Assembly (NCBI GenBank): GCA_947498845.1
Contig: CANMLX010000041.1
Location: 1-42,327, forward strand
Length of the DNA: 42,327 bases
Source of the DNA: an uncultured Flavobacteriaceae bacterium
Lineage (GTDB): Bacteria; Bacteroidota; Bacteroidia; Flavobacteriales; Flavobacteriaceae
Direction: 5' to 3'
Positions within the stretch are counted from its first letter, which is position 1. Every line of letters begins with the position of its first letter. The position numbers were made by a program, and so were the translations under genes. The notes under the pieces are model-generated. The model worked only from the letters and a program-made list of their open reading frames with translations. It made no database searches and had not been told where the DNA came from. Below, piece after piece: positions 9,425 through 17,753 of the stretch.

Positions 9425-9591
9425 TAAACTGTAGTTTGTATTAGAAATATAATGTGTTTTATATAGAACACAATATTAATAATAGTCCCCCAATCGAGTA
9501 ATGTACCGCTTTAAAGCGGTAGTCTAAATTAATATTAAATATTATTTTGGTTGGTTTGATTGATGCCCGAATAACATTCGGGCATTTTTTG
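9425..9591 (+). ncRNA. Candidate small RNA with intrinsic terminator
   Basis: The 477-bp stretch 9194-9670 has no gene. A TAGATTTG box (9417-9424) could start a transcript near 9430. Three hairpins follow: TGTGTT/AACACA (9453-9472), the perfect palindrome TACCGCTTTAAAGCGGTA (9504-9521), and a strong terminator ATGCCCGAAT/ATTCGGGCAT with six T (9563-9590). A free-standing terminator 370 bp after serS and 80 bp before the next gene suggests a short transcript of about 160 nt. No matching -33 TTG was found, and I recognise no known RNA family, so this stays a candidate. A long serS 3' UTR ending here is the simple alternative. Confidence 0.35.
9563..9591 (+). terminator. Strong intrinsic terminator
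   Basis: Ten-bp perfect stem ATGCCCGAAT / ATTCGGGCAT with loop AAC, followed by TTTTTT. It ends either the serS transcript or the candidate small RNA upstream of it. Confidence 0.85.
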
Positions 9592-9618
9592 TGTTAAATT
9601 AGTATTAAATAATTCTCT

Positions 9619-9644
9619 ATACCAATACATTTAAGAATTGGTAT
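9619..9644. repeat. Tip-only relic of the ATACCAATTC repeat family
   Basis: ATACCAAT (9619-9626) and ATTGGTAT (9637-9644) pair across a 10-nt loop. The complement of this 26-mer begins ATACCAATTCTTAAATG, identical to the left end of the 15184-15346 element, so it looks like the collapsed ends of that element without the interior. Confidence 0.5.
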
Positions 9645-9670
9645 AATACGCATTTTATTATCTTTACTTT

Positions 9671-11452
9671 ATGAGATTTAAATTTATAGTACTCTTTCTA
9701 CTCTTTACAAGCTTATCTGTGTTTTCTCAAAGAGATTTTGTGGCGAAGCAGTATTATAAGAATGGCGAATATGAGAAAGCTTTAAATGAATACAAAAAGT
9801 TACATGCAAAATCGTCATCTAATTTTAATTATATCAAGCAAGTCATAGCTTCGTATCAACAATTACAACAATTTAAAGAAGCCGAAAGCTTTATACAGCA
9901 AGTATTGTTAAGGCAAAGTTATCCAGGGCTTTATGTGGAGTTAGGATATAATTTTCAGTTGAATAATAATTTAGAAAAAGCTAATGAGAATTATAATATA
10001 GCTATTAATAGTCTTTTAGAAAACGCTAATTATTCCATTGCCATTGCAAGAGCATTTCAAGATCATGTGTTATTGGAGCAAGCAGCAGCAACTTATGAGA
10101 AGGCTATGGAAATTAGACCTGAATTAAATTTTAAACTTCAACTGGCTAAAATTTATGGAGAACAGGGGTTAATAGAAAAAATGCTACTTAACTATGTCGA
10201 TTTTATAGCAGAAAAACCTAATGCGCTTAGTAATGTAAAGAGAGCTATAGATGACTTTATTAGTGAAGATGGAAAGCATGAAAATAATAGTCTATTAAAA
10301 AAAATACTAATAAAAAAAATCCAGCTTGATCCTAATATAATCTGGAATGAAATGTTAAGTTGGTTATTTATTCAACAAAAAGATTTCAACAAGGCTTTTG
10401 TACAGGAGAAAGCTATTTATAAAAGAGAAATAAAAGGTTTAAATAGAATTATAGAACTGGGCAAAATAGCAATAGCCGAAAAAGAACATGAGCTAGCAAA
10501 AGAAATATTTCAATATGTTATAGACGAGTCTCAGGATTTGGGAGACAAACTACAAGCTAATTATGATTTATTACAGTTACAAATAGTTGAAGCTGATGAT
10601 AAATCGTATACTGCCATAGAAAATAAATTTTTAGAACTGTTTGATACCTATGGTAAATTTACGCAAACCTTGGACTTACAGATTTTATATGCTCATTTTT
10701 TAGCATTTCATAAAAATAAAACTAAGGAAGCAACAACTTTTTTAGAAACAGCATTGGAGTTACCGCTATCAACTATAAAAAAAGCTGAGGTTAAGCTAGA
10801 GTTGGGAGATATATTAGTGCTTCAAGAAAAATTTAATAAAGCATTAATTTATTATACACAAATTCAGAGAAATTTAAAAAACAGTACAATTTCTCAAAAA
10901 GCCCGTTTCAAAGTAGCGAAAACAAGCTATTATAAAGGTGATTTTAAATGGGCAGAATCACAACTTAAAATTTTAAAATCATCGACGTCTCAACTTATAG
11001 CTAATGATGCATTAGATCTAAAACTTTTAATTTCAGATAATAAATACGAAGACTCTCTCCAAACGGCATTAACATTATACGCTAAAGCAGATTTATTAGC
11101 ATTTCAAAATAGAAATGAAGAAGCTATTGATGTATTAAATACAGTATTAAAAAACCATAAAACAGAGCCTATTATACCACAAGCTTTATATAAGCAAGGT
11201 CAACTTTTTGAGTTAAAAAAACAGTTTGAAAAAGCCGAAGCTAACTACCAGCATGTCATTGAAAATTATAGGAATGGTATTTTAGTAGACAATGCAATCT
11301 ATAGTTTGGCAGAATTGTATTTAAATCAATTAGACCAGCCCGAAAAAGCAAAATCACTTTATAAAGATATTGTGTTTAATTTTGCAGATAGTATTTACTA
11401 TATAGAAGCTAGGAAAAAGTATAGAAGATTACGTGGAGATGCTATTAACTAA
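9671..11452 (+). CDS. Tetratricopeptide-repeat protein, exported
   Basis: 593 residues: a signal peptide (MRFKFIVLFLLFTSLSVFSQ) and then helical TPR-type repeats over nearly the whole length, for example YYKNGEYEKALNEYKKLHA (about 28-46), a repeat near 130-150, GDILVLQEKFNKALIYYTQIQ near 375-395, and two clear ones near 520-575. Known of the fold: a scaffold for protein contacts, here in the periplasm. The C-terminal repeats resemble those of YbgF/CpoB-type and BamD-like proteins, but no partner can be named. It is followed after 21 bp by the SemiSWEET gene on the same strand, which suggests one transcript. Confidence 0.82.
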   Translation: MRFKFIVLFLLFTSLSVFSQRDFVAKQYYKNGEYEKALNEYKKLHAKSSSNFNYIKQVIASYQQLQQFKEAESFIQQVLLRQSYPGLYVELGYNFQLNNNLEKANENYNIAINSLLENANYSIAIARAFQDHVLLEQAAATYEKAMEIRPELNFKLQLAKIYGEQGLIEKMLLNYVDFIAEKPNALSNVKRAIDDFISEDGKHENNSLLKKILIKKIQLDPNIIWNEMLSWLFIQQKDFNKAFVQEKAIYKREIKGLNRIIELGKIAIAEKEHELAKEIFQYVIDESQDLGDKLQANYDLLQLQIVEADDKSYTAIENKFLELFDTYGKFTQTLDLQILYAHFLAFHKNKTKEATTFLETALELPLSTIKKAEVKLELGDILVLQEKFNKALIYYTQIQRNLKNSTISQKARFKVAKTSYYKGDFKWAESQLKILKSSTSQLIANDALDLKLLISDNKYEDSLQTALTLYAKADLLAFQNRNEEAIDVLNTVLKNHKTEPIIPQALYKQGQLFELKKQFEKAEANYQHVIENYRNGILVDNAIYSLAELYLNQLDQPEKAKSLYKDIVFNFADSIYYIEARKKYRRLRGDAIN

Positions 11453-11473
11453 TTTAAAACAAGCGAGATTCTT

Positions 11474-11740
11474 TTGAGTGCTAACTACACCGAAATTTTA
11501 GGTTTTCTTGCAGCAATTTTAACAACAGTAGCATTTTTACCTCAAGTATATAAAACCTGGAAAACCAAAGACGTTTCCAGTTTATCACTTCCCATGTTAA
11601 TTTTGTTTTTTATTGGGATACTACTTTGGCTAATTTATGGGGTTTTAAAAGATAGCCCTCCCATGATTTTTGCTAATACAATAACCATTGTTTCAACCAT
11701 TTTTTTGCTTTACTTCAAATTAAAATATTCTAAAAAATAG
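11474..11740 (+). CDS. SemiSWEET sugar transporter
   Basis: 88 residues with three hydrophobic helices and the PQ-loop motif in TVAFLPQVYKTWKTKDVSSL (about 18-37), the hallmark of SemiSWEETs. These half-size SWEET proteins form dimers that move sugars across the inner membrane. The start is TTG at 11474: there is no ATG upstream in frame, and the N-terminus SANYTEILGFLAAIL fits the family from this codon. Size and three-helix layout are complete. It is preceded by the TPR gene (21-bp gap). Which sugar it carries is not visible. Confidence 0.88.
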   Translation: MSANYTEILGFLAAILTTVAFLPQVYKTWKTKDVSSLSLPMLILFFIGILLWLIYGVLKDSPPMIFANTITIVSTIFLLYFKLKYSKK

Positions 11741-11963
11741 CTCTTAAAAATCATGATATTTTATTTTGAAAATATCTAATAGGATAGAATTTGAATATCT
11801 TTTTTTGAATTTTTGTTAGTTAAACGTTAATTTTTATGTTAAAAATAAAGTGAAAGTGATTGTTTTGTGTTTTTTTTCAATTCAAATTTTTAATATTGCT
11901 AAAGTTTTTAAAATTAAATACATATGATACCATTTACGTAATTTAATTTCGTATAAATATTTT

Positions 11964-12076
11964 TGTCCCTTCACTTCGAGTGCCACGCCTTAGCGTGATG
12001 TATCAAGAAGCTGCAAACCTGTTCTAGATACATTTTTTATTTCGTTATCTCTTCATAAAAAACACTCGAACTGACA
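11964..12076. repeat. Dispersed TTCGAG-type inverted-repeat element
   Basis: The gap 11741-12243 (503 bp) has no gene. Left arm TGTCCCTTCACTTCGAGTG (11964-11982) pairs with CACTCGAACTGACA (12063-12076). Inside are the hairpin CACGC/GCGTG (11984-11997) and the pair GATGTATCAAGAAG / TTCTAGATACAT. The element at 25252-25406 has the same parts. A second dyad, GAGAGCGTA ... TACATGCGTTCTC (12171-12197), lies closer to ald and might be regulatory; I could not decide. The remainder is plain AT-rich DNA. Confidence 0.65.
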
Positions 12077-12243
12077 TATGCGAAAATTTTAATCGTAAAT
12101 CGTATGAAACGAACATTAATAAGTTTTAAAAATTTCTTTACAAAGGATAATGTTTAAAATTTTTGATGTGAGAGCGTAGTGCTTACATGCGTTCTCAATT
12201 TTATAATTAATTTTTTATCTAATAATTATTAAAATTTAAACGT

Positions 12244-13344
12244 ATGAAAATAGGCGTTCCTATAGAAATAAAAAATAATGAGAATAGAGTAGGAATGACA
12301 CCTTCTGGTGTTTTTGAATTAGTGAAAAGAAGACATGCTGTTTTTGTACAAAAAAATGCAGGATTTAATAGTGGCTTTTTAGATGAAGATTATATTAAAG
12401 CGGGAGCAACTATACTGGATGCGATAGAAGAAGTATATGCTAAAGCAGATATGATTGTAAAAGTAAAAGAGCCTATTGAAAAGGAGTATCATTTAATTAA
12501 AGAAGATCAGGTTGTATTCACGTATTTTCATTTTGCATCAAGTGAACAACTAACAAAAGCAATGCTTAAAAGCAAAGCTATTTGTATAGCCTATGAAACT
12601 GTAGAAGATAATGATGGCGCTTTACCATTATTGATACCAATGTCTGAAGTAGCAGGACGTATGTCTATCCAACAAGGCGCAAAATATTTAGAAAAGCCAA
12701 TTAAAGGGCGGGGTATTTTGCTAGGAGGAATACCAGGTGTTCCACCAGCAAAAGTATTAATATTAGGAGCAGGTATCGTTGGCTATCAAGCCGCAAAAAT
12801 GGCAGCAGGTTTAGGTGCACATGTGGTGATTATGGATATAAACATGAAACAATTACGCTATGTGAGTGATTCTATGCCAAATAACGTGATTAGTGAGTTT
12901 TCCAGTGAATATAATATAAGAAAACATATAGTAGATGCCGACTTAATTATAGGTGGTGTATTAATAAAAGGAGCAAAAGCCCCCAAATTAATAACTAAAG
13001 ATATGTTAAAAGAGATGCGTAATGGCACAGTTATAGTTGACGTTGCGGTAGATCAAGGCGGGTGTTTTGAAACTACTAAGCCAACCACGCACGAAGATCC
13101 AACATATATTATTGATGGTGTAGTACATTATTGCGTAGCAAATATGCCCGGAGCAGTACCGTATACATCAACTATGGGATTAACAAATGTAACCTTACCA
13201 TATGTAATTAAGCTTGCCAATGATGGATGGGAAAAAGCCTGTGGCGACAATAAGGCTTTAGCAAAAGGCCTTAATATTATTAAAGGTAAAATAGTATATA
13301 AAGAAATAGCCGAAGCTTTTAGTTTACCCTTTACCAAAAATTAA
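12244..13344 (+). CDS. ald: Alanine dehydrogenase
   Basis: 366 residues, close to the family's 370. It converts L-alanine and NAD+ to pyruvate, ammonia and NADH in the cytosol, reversibly. Seen: MKIGVPIEIKNNENRVGMTP at the N-terminus with the substrate Arg15, the catalytic Lys75 in KVKEP and His96 in YFHFASS, the Rossmann motif GAGIVG (175-180), and the late NMPGAVPYTSTMGLTN segment typical of Ald. Complete. It stands alone, with 500 bp of leader holding a repeat and a dyad. An Lrp/AsnC-type regulator often controls ald in other bacteria; one lies at 26409-26879, but no link can be shown here. Confidence 0.95.
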   Translation: MKIGVPIEIKNNENRVGMTPSGVFELVKRRHAVFVQKNAGFNSGFLDEDYIKAGATILDAIEEVYAKADMIVKVKEPIEKEYHLIKEDQVVFTYFHFASSEQLTKAMLKSKAICIAYETVEDNDGALPLLIPMSEVAGRMSIQQGAKYLEKPIKGRGILLGGIPGVPPAKVLILGAGIVGYQAAKMAAGLGAHVVIMDINMKQLRYVSDSMPNNVISEFSSEYNIRKHIVDADLIIGGVLIKGAKAPKLITKDMLKEMRNGTVIVDVAVDQGGCFETTKPTTHEDPTYIIDGVVHYCVANMPGAVPYTSTMGLTNVTLPYVIKLANDGWEKACGDNKALAKGLNIIKGKIVYKEIAEAFSLPFTKN

Positions 13345-13425
13345 ACTTTATAATCAGACAAATTTTCATAATATACAATTGGCTTACTTTTTGCTATCTT
13401 TATGGTGCAATAAAATTATAAAATT

Positions 13426-14145
13426 ATGATGATGTCAGGACATACAGGTTTCTATATACTCATGGGAGCTATATCTATAGTAAGCTGGTTAGTGAGTAAT
13501 CAATTAAAAAGAAAATTTAAAAAATACTCGCAAATACAATTGCGCAATGGGATGAGTGGTGCAGAAATAGCCGAAAAAATGTTGGCAGATCACGGTATTA
13601 CAGATGTTCAAGTGATTTCCACCAGAGGGCAGTTAACAGATCATTATAACCCAAAAAACAAAACGGTTAATTTAAGCGAGGTCGTTTATAGTCAACGTAA
13701 TGCCGCTGCAGCAGCAGTTTCGGCTCACGAAGTAGGTCATGCTGTACAACATGCAACGGCTTACCAGTACCTAACCATGCGCTCTAAGTTAGTACCCGTA
13801 GTACAAATTACGTCTAATATGTCTCAATGGGTAGTCATGGGAGGTATTGCTTTAATGGCATCAAATGCTATTGGAGCTAAAGGTGTTTGGGTAGCAATAG
13901 CAGGTTTAGCTATGATGGGTTTTGCTACATTGTTTAGTGTTGTTACACTTCCTGTAGAATATGATGCTAGTAATAGAGCATTAGCTTGGCTTAAAAATAA
14001 GAACATAGTAACCCCTGATGAATATAAGGGATCTGAAGACGCACTTAAATGGGCAGCAAGAACCTATTTGGTAGCTGCTTTAGGAGCAATAGCATCACTA
14101 TTGTATTGGGCTATGAAAATATTTGGAGGATCAAGAAGAAGATAA
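13426..14145 (+). CDS. Membrane zinc metallopeptidase (YugP family)
   Basis: 239 residues with an N-terminal membrane helix (GFYILMGAISIVSWLV), a cytosolic-facing catalytic part with HEVGH at 101-105 followed by AVQHA, and two more hydrophobic segments near 125-170 and 205-225. This is the neutral zinc metallopeptidase family typified by B. subtilis YugP; the substrates are unknown. The segment GMSGAEIAEKMLADHGITDVQV before the zinc site is also typical. The start has two adjacent ATG codons followed by TCA; either is possible. The BI-1 gene follows after 27 bp on the same strand, so a two-gene membrane-stress unit is plausible. Confidence 0.88.
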   Translation: MMMSGHTGFYILMGAISIVSWLVSNQLKRKFKKYSQIQLRNGMSGAEIAEKMLADHGITDVQVISTRGQLTDHYNPKNKTVNLSEVVYSQRNAAAAAVSAHEVGHAVQHATAYQYLTMRSKLVPVVQITSNMSQWVVMGGIALMASNAIGAKGVWVAIAGLAMMGFATLFSVVTLPVEYDASNRALAWLKNKNIVTPDEYKGSEDALKWAARTYLVAALGAIASLLYWAMKIFGGSRRR

Positions 14146-14172
14146 TTTTTAAAATATATTTGTTAAAATTTT

Positions 14173-14874
14173 ATGGAAAATATGATACAAGATAAATTAA
14201 TGGTAAGTCAGTTAGATGAAACTGATAGAGTAGCCTTTTACAAAAAAACATATACACACGTTGCTTTAGGTGTACTAGCATTTATAGTATTTGAGTATTT
14301 ATTACTTAAAAGTGAGACCGTGGTAAACTTTATGTTATCTATGTTAGAAGGCTATAGATGGTTAATTATGCTGGGTGGTTTTATGTTTATCACAAATTAC
14401 GCCGAAAGCATGACGTTAAAAACACCAGACAAGAACAAACAATATTTGGCTTATGGTATTTATATTCTAGCAGAGGCTTTTATTTTTGTGCCGCTAATAT
14501 ACATGGCTGTAACCTATACAAATGGTTTTGATGTATTAAATCAAGCAGCTATAGTAACTTTATCTTTGTTTACAGGGTTATCGGCTATTGTTTTAATGAC
14601 TAAAAAAGATTTTTCGTTTTTAAAGTCAGCCTTAACCATAGGATTTTTTATAGCTATTGGTTTAATTATAGGAGGAACTATATTTGGGTTTAATTTAGGA
14701 TTGTGGTTTTCAGTAGGGATGTGTGTTTTAGCAGGAGGTTCTATATTATACCAAACATCTAATTTAGTACATAAATATTCAAGTGATCAATACATTCCAG
14801 CAGCATTAGGCTTATTTGCTTCTCTTATGTTATTATTTTGGTATGTGTTAAGAATATTCATGTCAAGAGATTAA
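14173..14874 (+). CDS. Bax inhibitor-1 / YccA family membrane protein
   Basis: 233 residues with seven hydrophobic helices after a short cytosolic N-terminus (MENMIQDKLMVSQLDETDRV). Family traits: FYKKTYTHVALGVLAFIVFEY at the first helix and LGLFASLMLLFWYVLRIF at the last. Bacterial members act in the inner membrane; E. coli YccA modulates the FtsH protease and B. subtilis YetJ is a pH-sensitive calcium leak channel. Which applies here cannot be told. The gene lies 27 bp after the zinc peptidase gene. A 248-bp repeat begins 22 bp past the stop and separates the gene from its likely terminator at 15147. Confidence 0.9.
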   Translation: MENMIQDKLMVSQLDETDRVAFYKKTYTHVALGVLAFIVFEYLLLKSETVVNFMLSMLEGYRWLIMLGGFMFITNYAESMTLKTPDKNKQYLAYGIYILAEAFIFVPLIYMAVTYTNGFDVLNQAAIVTLSLFTGLSAIVLMTKKDFSFLKSALTIGFFIAIGLIIGGTIFGFNLGLWFSVGMCVLAGGSILYQTSNLVHKYSSDQYIPAALGLFASLMLLFWYVLRIFMSRD

Positions 14875-14896
14875 AAATAAATACATATAAATTTAA

Positions 14897-15144
14897 AACC
14901 TGATTTCGATTTAAGAATCATAGATAAAAGTCAATAAACATACTAGATTCAACTTATAATTACGATAGACTAGCCAGCTAGTTTATTGTAATTTAAGGAA
15001 GAAGATGGCGTGTTTAGTGGTTTTTAGCTAGAAATTAATAAATTTTCATGGCTTCTAAGAGTACATACACTTATTTAAATTAAGAGCTTAATAGATAGGT
15101 CTTTGTATTTAAAAAAAATAGTGTTCTTAGGTCGAATTCAGGTT
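14897..15144 (+). repeat. About 250-bp dispersed element, copy 1
   Basis: The ends are imperfect inverted repeats: AACCTGATTTCGATTTAAGA (14897-14916) against the complement of the right end, AACCTGAATTCGACCTAAGA. The whole element is roughly 90 % identical, in reverse orientation, to 27523-27781. It holds an inner hairpin around GACTAGCCAGCTAGTTTA (14967-14984) and a well-kept stretch GGAAGAAGATGGCGTG (14998-15013). No open reading frame of note. With 15184-15346 it fills most of the 494-bp gene-free gap 14875-15368. Confidence 0.9.
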
Positions 15145-15146
15145 TA

Positions 15147-15175
15147 AAAGCTCTGAAGTTATTTCAGAGCTTTTT
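15147..15175. terminator. Hairpin terminator
   Basis: AAAGCTCTGAA / TTCAGAGCTTT, 11 bp, 5-nt loop, followed by TT. It probably once followed the BI-1 gene directly; the 248-bp element now lies between them. Confidence 0.75.
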
Positions 15176-15183
15176 GTTTCTTT

Positions 15184-15346
15184 ATACCAATTCTTAAATG
15201 AATGTACTGTAAAGGAAAAAGATGGATTTTGGAATTATACGAGACAGAAAAAATAAGCATAGCTGTAGTTACGGTTCTTTTTTATGTTGAAGATAGAATT
15301 TCAAAAAACACGTTTTAACTTAGTAAATTCATTTGGGAATTGGTAT
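15184..15346. repeat. ATACCAATTC inverted-repeat element, full copy
   Basis: The left end ATACCAATTCTTAAATGAAT (15184-15203) matches the complement of the right end, ATACCAATTCCCAAATGAAT. The element is 163 bp with an AAGGAAAAAGATGG interior motif. It ends 22 bp before the mutS-like ATG. A TTG at 15333 in frame with that gene lies in the right arm and is therefore a poor start. Confidence 0.75.
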
Positions 15347-15368
15347 TACCATCAATCAAAAATTAATA

Positions 15369-17138
15369 ATGAATAAACCTTTAGACTATTACAAAGAACA
15401 TTTAAATAGTTATCAGTTAGAAGTTGATATACTAAAAAAACAAATGGCTAAGCTAAGCGTTTTACGCCTGTTAGTATTTTCTTTAGCTGCATATGGCGTC
15501 TATTGGTTTTTTCAGCAATGGCAAATAGCACTTTTAATTGGTGTATTAGGTAGTGTTGTATTTATATACTTGCTTTCAAAATATACAGATGTAAAACGAA
15601 AAAGAGATTTTAATAAGGCTTTAGTAAGCATTAATGAGGATGAAATTAAAATAGCATCAGGAGATTTTCATGATAGAGAAGATGGTTTAGACCAACAAAA
15701 TCCAAATCATTTTTATAGTCTCGATATCGATTTATTTGGTCGTGGTTCTTTTTTTCAGTTTATAAATAGAACCACGATTAAAGAAGGAAAGCAAAAATTA
15801 GCCGATGCTTTAAAAGCTAATAATACCAATGCCATAGTTTCCAGACAAGAAGCTATAAAAGAATTGAGTGAGAAACCACAATGGCGACAGTTTTATTCGG
15901 CAACGTCAAGTCTGGTTAATGTTGAAACACCAGCTAAAACCATTATTAATTGGTTAAATACTTATAACTTATTTTTGCCAAAGGTAATGCAATGGTTACC
16001 TATTGTTTTTATTGGCGCTACTTTTGTTATTTTAAGTTTAACAATTTTAAATATTATATCACCTAATCTAATAGGATATTGGTTGTTTTTAGGCTTGGGT
16101 ATTACAGGTATTTATGTTAAAAAAATAAATGCTTTATCTACAAAAACAGACAAAGTAAAAGATACATTTCGCCAGTATGCACTATTGTTAGATTTAATAG
16201 AAAATGAAACGTTTATAGCCCCATTACTTCAAGAGAAACAACAGCAAATTAAGTTAGATAACGAAAAAGCATCTTATATATTTAAAAAACTATCTAAGGC
16301 TTTGGATGCTTTAGATAATAGAAATAATATTATAGGCGCTATTTTTGGTAACGGTTTGTTTTTAACCGACATTAAAAATAGCCATACTATAGAAAAATGG
16401 ATTGGAAATTATAGAGATAAGGTTGCAGATTGGTTTGAAGTTGTATCTTTTTTCGATGCTTATAATGCGTTAGCCAACTATACATTTAATCACCCTCATT
16501 TTGTGTTCCCTGAAATTAAAAACGATACTTTAGTAATAAAAGCAGAAGGATTAGGACATCCCTTATTAAAAACAGAAAAGCGCGTTACCAGCAATTTAGT
16601 TTTAATAGATAAACAGTTTTTTATTGTTACAGGAGCAAATATGGCAGGTAAAAGCACCTTTTTAAGAACAGTATCTTTACATATTGTTATGGCTAATGTG
16701 GGATTGCCTGTTTGTGCGACGTCTAGTCATTATTCACCAGTAAAGTTAATCACAAGTATGCGTACTACAGATTCATTAACCGATGATAGTTCGTATTTCT
16801 TTTCAGAATTAACACGATTAAAATATATTGTAGATGCTATCCAAAAAGAACCTTATTTTATAATTTTAGATGAAATTTTAAAAGGCACAAATAGCACAGA
16901 TAAAGCCATTGGTTCTAGAAAGTTTGTGGAAAAGTTAGTAGCTTCCAAAGCAACAGGGATTATTGCAACACACGATTTGAGTTTATGTGAAATTGAACAA
17001 GAATTAGATGCTGTTGAAAATTATTATTTTGATGCAGAAATTATTAATAACGAACTACATTTTGATTATAAGTTAAAGAAAGGGATTTGTGAAAATATGA
17101 ATGCATCTTTTCTATTGCGTAAAATGGAAATAGTTTAA
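15369..17138 (+). CDS. Membrane-anchored MutS-like ATPase
   Basis: 589 residues from the ATG at 15369. The C-terminal third is a MutS ABC-type ATPase: Walker A TGANMAGKSTFL (about 421-432), SYFFSELTRLKYI, Walker B YFIILDEILKGTNSTDK (about 495-511) and the ATHD segment. The N-terminal mismatch-recognition domain of MutS (with the F-x-E motif) is absent. Instead there are two membrane helices near 35-70 (LVFSLAAYGVYWFF, IALLIGVLGSVVFIYLL) and two more near 210-255. Similar short MutS homologues are common in Bacteroidota and annotated as mismatch repair proteins, but their role is not established. Membrane anchoring makes classical repair unlikely. It stands alone. Confidence 0.85.
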   Translation: MNKPLDYYKEHLNSYQLEVDILKKQMAKLSVLRLLVFSLAAYGVYWFFQQWQIALLIGVLGSVVFIYLLSKYTDVKRKRDFNKALVSINEDEIKIASGDFHDREDGLDQQNPNHFYSLDIDLFGRGSFFQFINRTTIKEGKQKLADALKANNTNAIVSRQEAIKELSEKPQWRQFYSATSSLVNVETPAKTIINWLNTYNLFLPKVMQWLPIVFIGATFVILSLTILNIISPNLIGYWLFLGLGITGIYVKKINALSTKTDKVKDTFRQYALLLDLIENETFIAPLLQEKQQQIKLDNEKASYIFKKLSKALDALDNRNNIIGAIFGNGLFLTDIKNSHTIEKWIGNYRDKVADWFEVVSFFDAYNALANYTFNHPHFVFPEIKNDTLVIKAEGLGHPLLKTEKRVTSNLVLIDKQFFIVTGANMAGKSTFLRTVSLHIVMANVGLPVCATSSHYSPVKLITSMRTTDSLTDDSSYFFSELTRLKYIVDAIQKEPYFIILDEILKGTNSTDKAIGSRKFVEKLVASKATGIIATHDLSLCEIEQELDAVENYYFDAEIINNELHFDYKLKKGICENMNASFLLRKMEIV

Positions 17139-17231
17139 AATCAATTTCTTATATTATGTAGCTTGGGTTAGATATAGGTGTTTTGTGACTGATTAAGTTA
17201 TTGGGTGTCCAAATAGGCAAATACAAAACTT

Positions 17232-17750
17232 ATGAAGACGATAAAAGTTATAATTACTACCTTATTAATAGTGTTTAGTTTGTCACTTTCGGGGCAAACA
17301 ATTAAGTATAATGATGCCTCATACGAAGTTAAAAAAGGTACTTTTTTTAAAGAAGGTGTTGATGTAACACAAACATTAACCGAAGAAGATAAATTAAAAA
17401 TACTGGAAGCAGTAGATAAAAAAAAGGAAGAAATGCAAGCTGCTAAGATTAAAGAAAAACAAGAGAAAGCAGTAGAAAAACAACAAAAACAAGAGGAAAA
17501 AGCCCAAAAACAAGCAGAGAAAAAACGTCAACAAGCCGAAAAAGAGAAGAAAAAGGCAGAAAAAGCTTTAGCGAAACGTGAAAAGCTAAAGTCTAACTAT
17601 GAAAATGCCGAGAAAAAGCATAAACAAGCCATAGCTAAATATGAGAAGCTAAGTGAAAAAGGTAAATTGTCTCCTGTTGATAAAGATAAATGGGCTAATA
17701 AAATTGATAAATTAAAACTAAAGCTTGAAAAAGCGAAAAGTAAATTATAG
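17232..17750 (+). CDS. Exported coiled-coil protein of unknown function
   Basis: 172 residues: a signal peptide (MKTIKVIITTLLIVFSLSLS, cleavage near GQT), a short globular stretch (about 22-60, YNDASYEVKKGTFFKEGVDV), then about 110 residues made almost only of K, E, A and Q (for example KEKQEKAVEKQQKQEEKAQK). This predicts a long, highly charged coiled coil in the periplasm. I do not recognise a family. Its stop is 3 bp before the ATG of the omega-amidase gene, so the pair is very likely one operon, though no functional link is evident. Confidence 0.75.
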   Translation: MKTIKVIITTLLIVFSLSLSGQTIKYNDASYEVKKGTFFKEGVDVTQTLTEEDKLKILEAVDKKKEEMQAAKIKEKQEKAVEKQQKQEEKAQKQAEKKRQQAEKEKKKAEKALAKREKLKSNYENAEKKHKQAIAKYEKLSEKGKLSPVDKDKWANKIDKLKLKLEKAKSKL

Positions 17751-17753
17751 TTA

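Noticed and set aside
11755..11776. Terminator after the SemiSWEET gene (GATATTTT/AAAATATC)
   Set aside because: Pure A/T stem without a following T run; too weak to call in such AT-rich DNA.
12171..12197. Lrp-type operator before ald
   Set aside because: The dyad GAGAGCGTA...TACATGCGTTCTC does not fit a known Lrp box and could be a repeat remnant; not called.
15333..15368. TTG start extending the MutS-like protein by 12 residues
   Set aside because: The TTG lies in the right arm of an inverted-repeat element; the ATG at 15369 suits the protein better.
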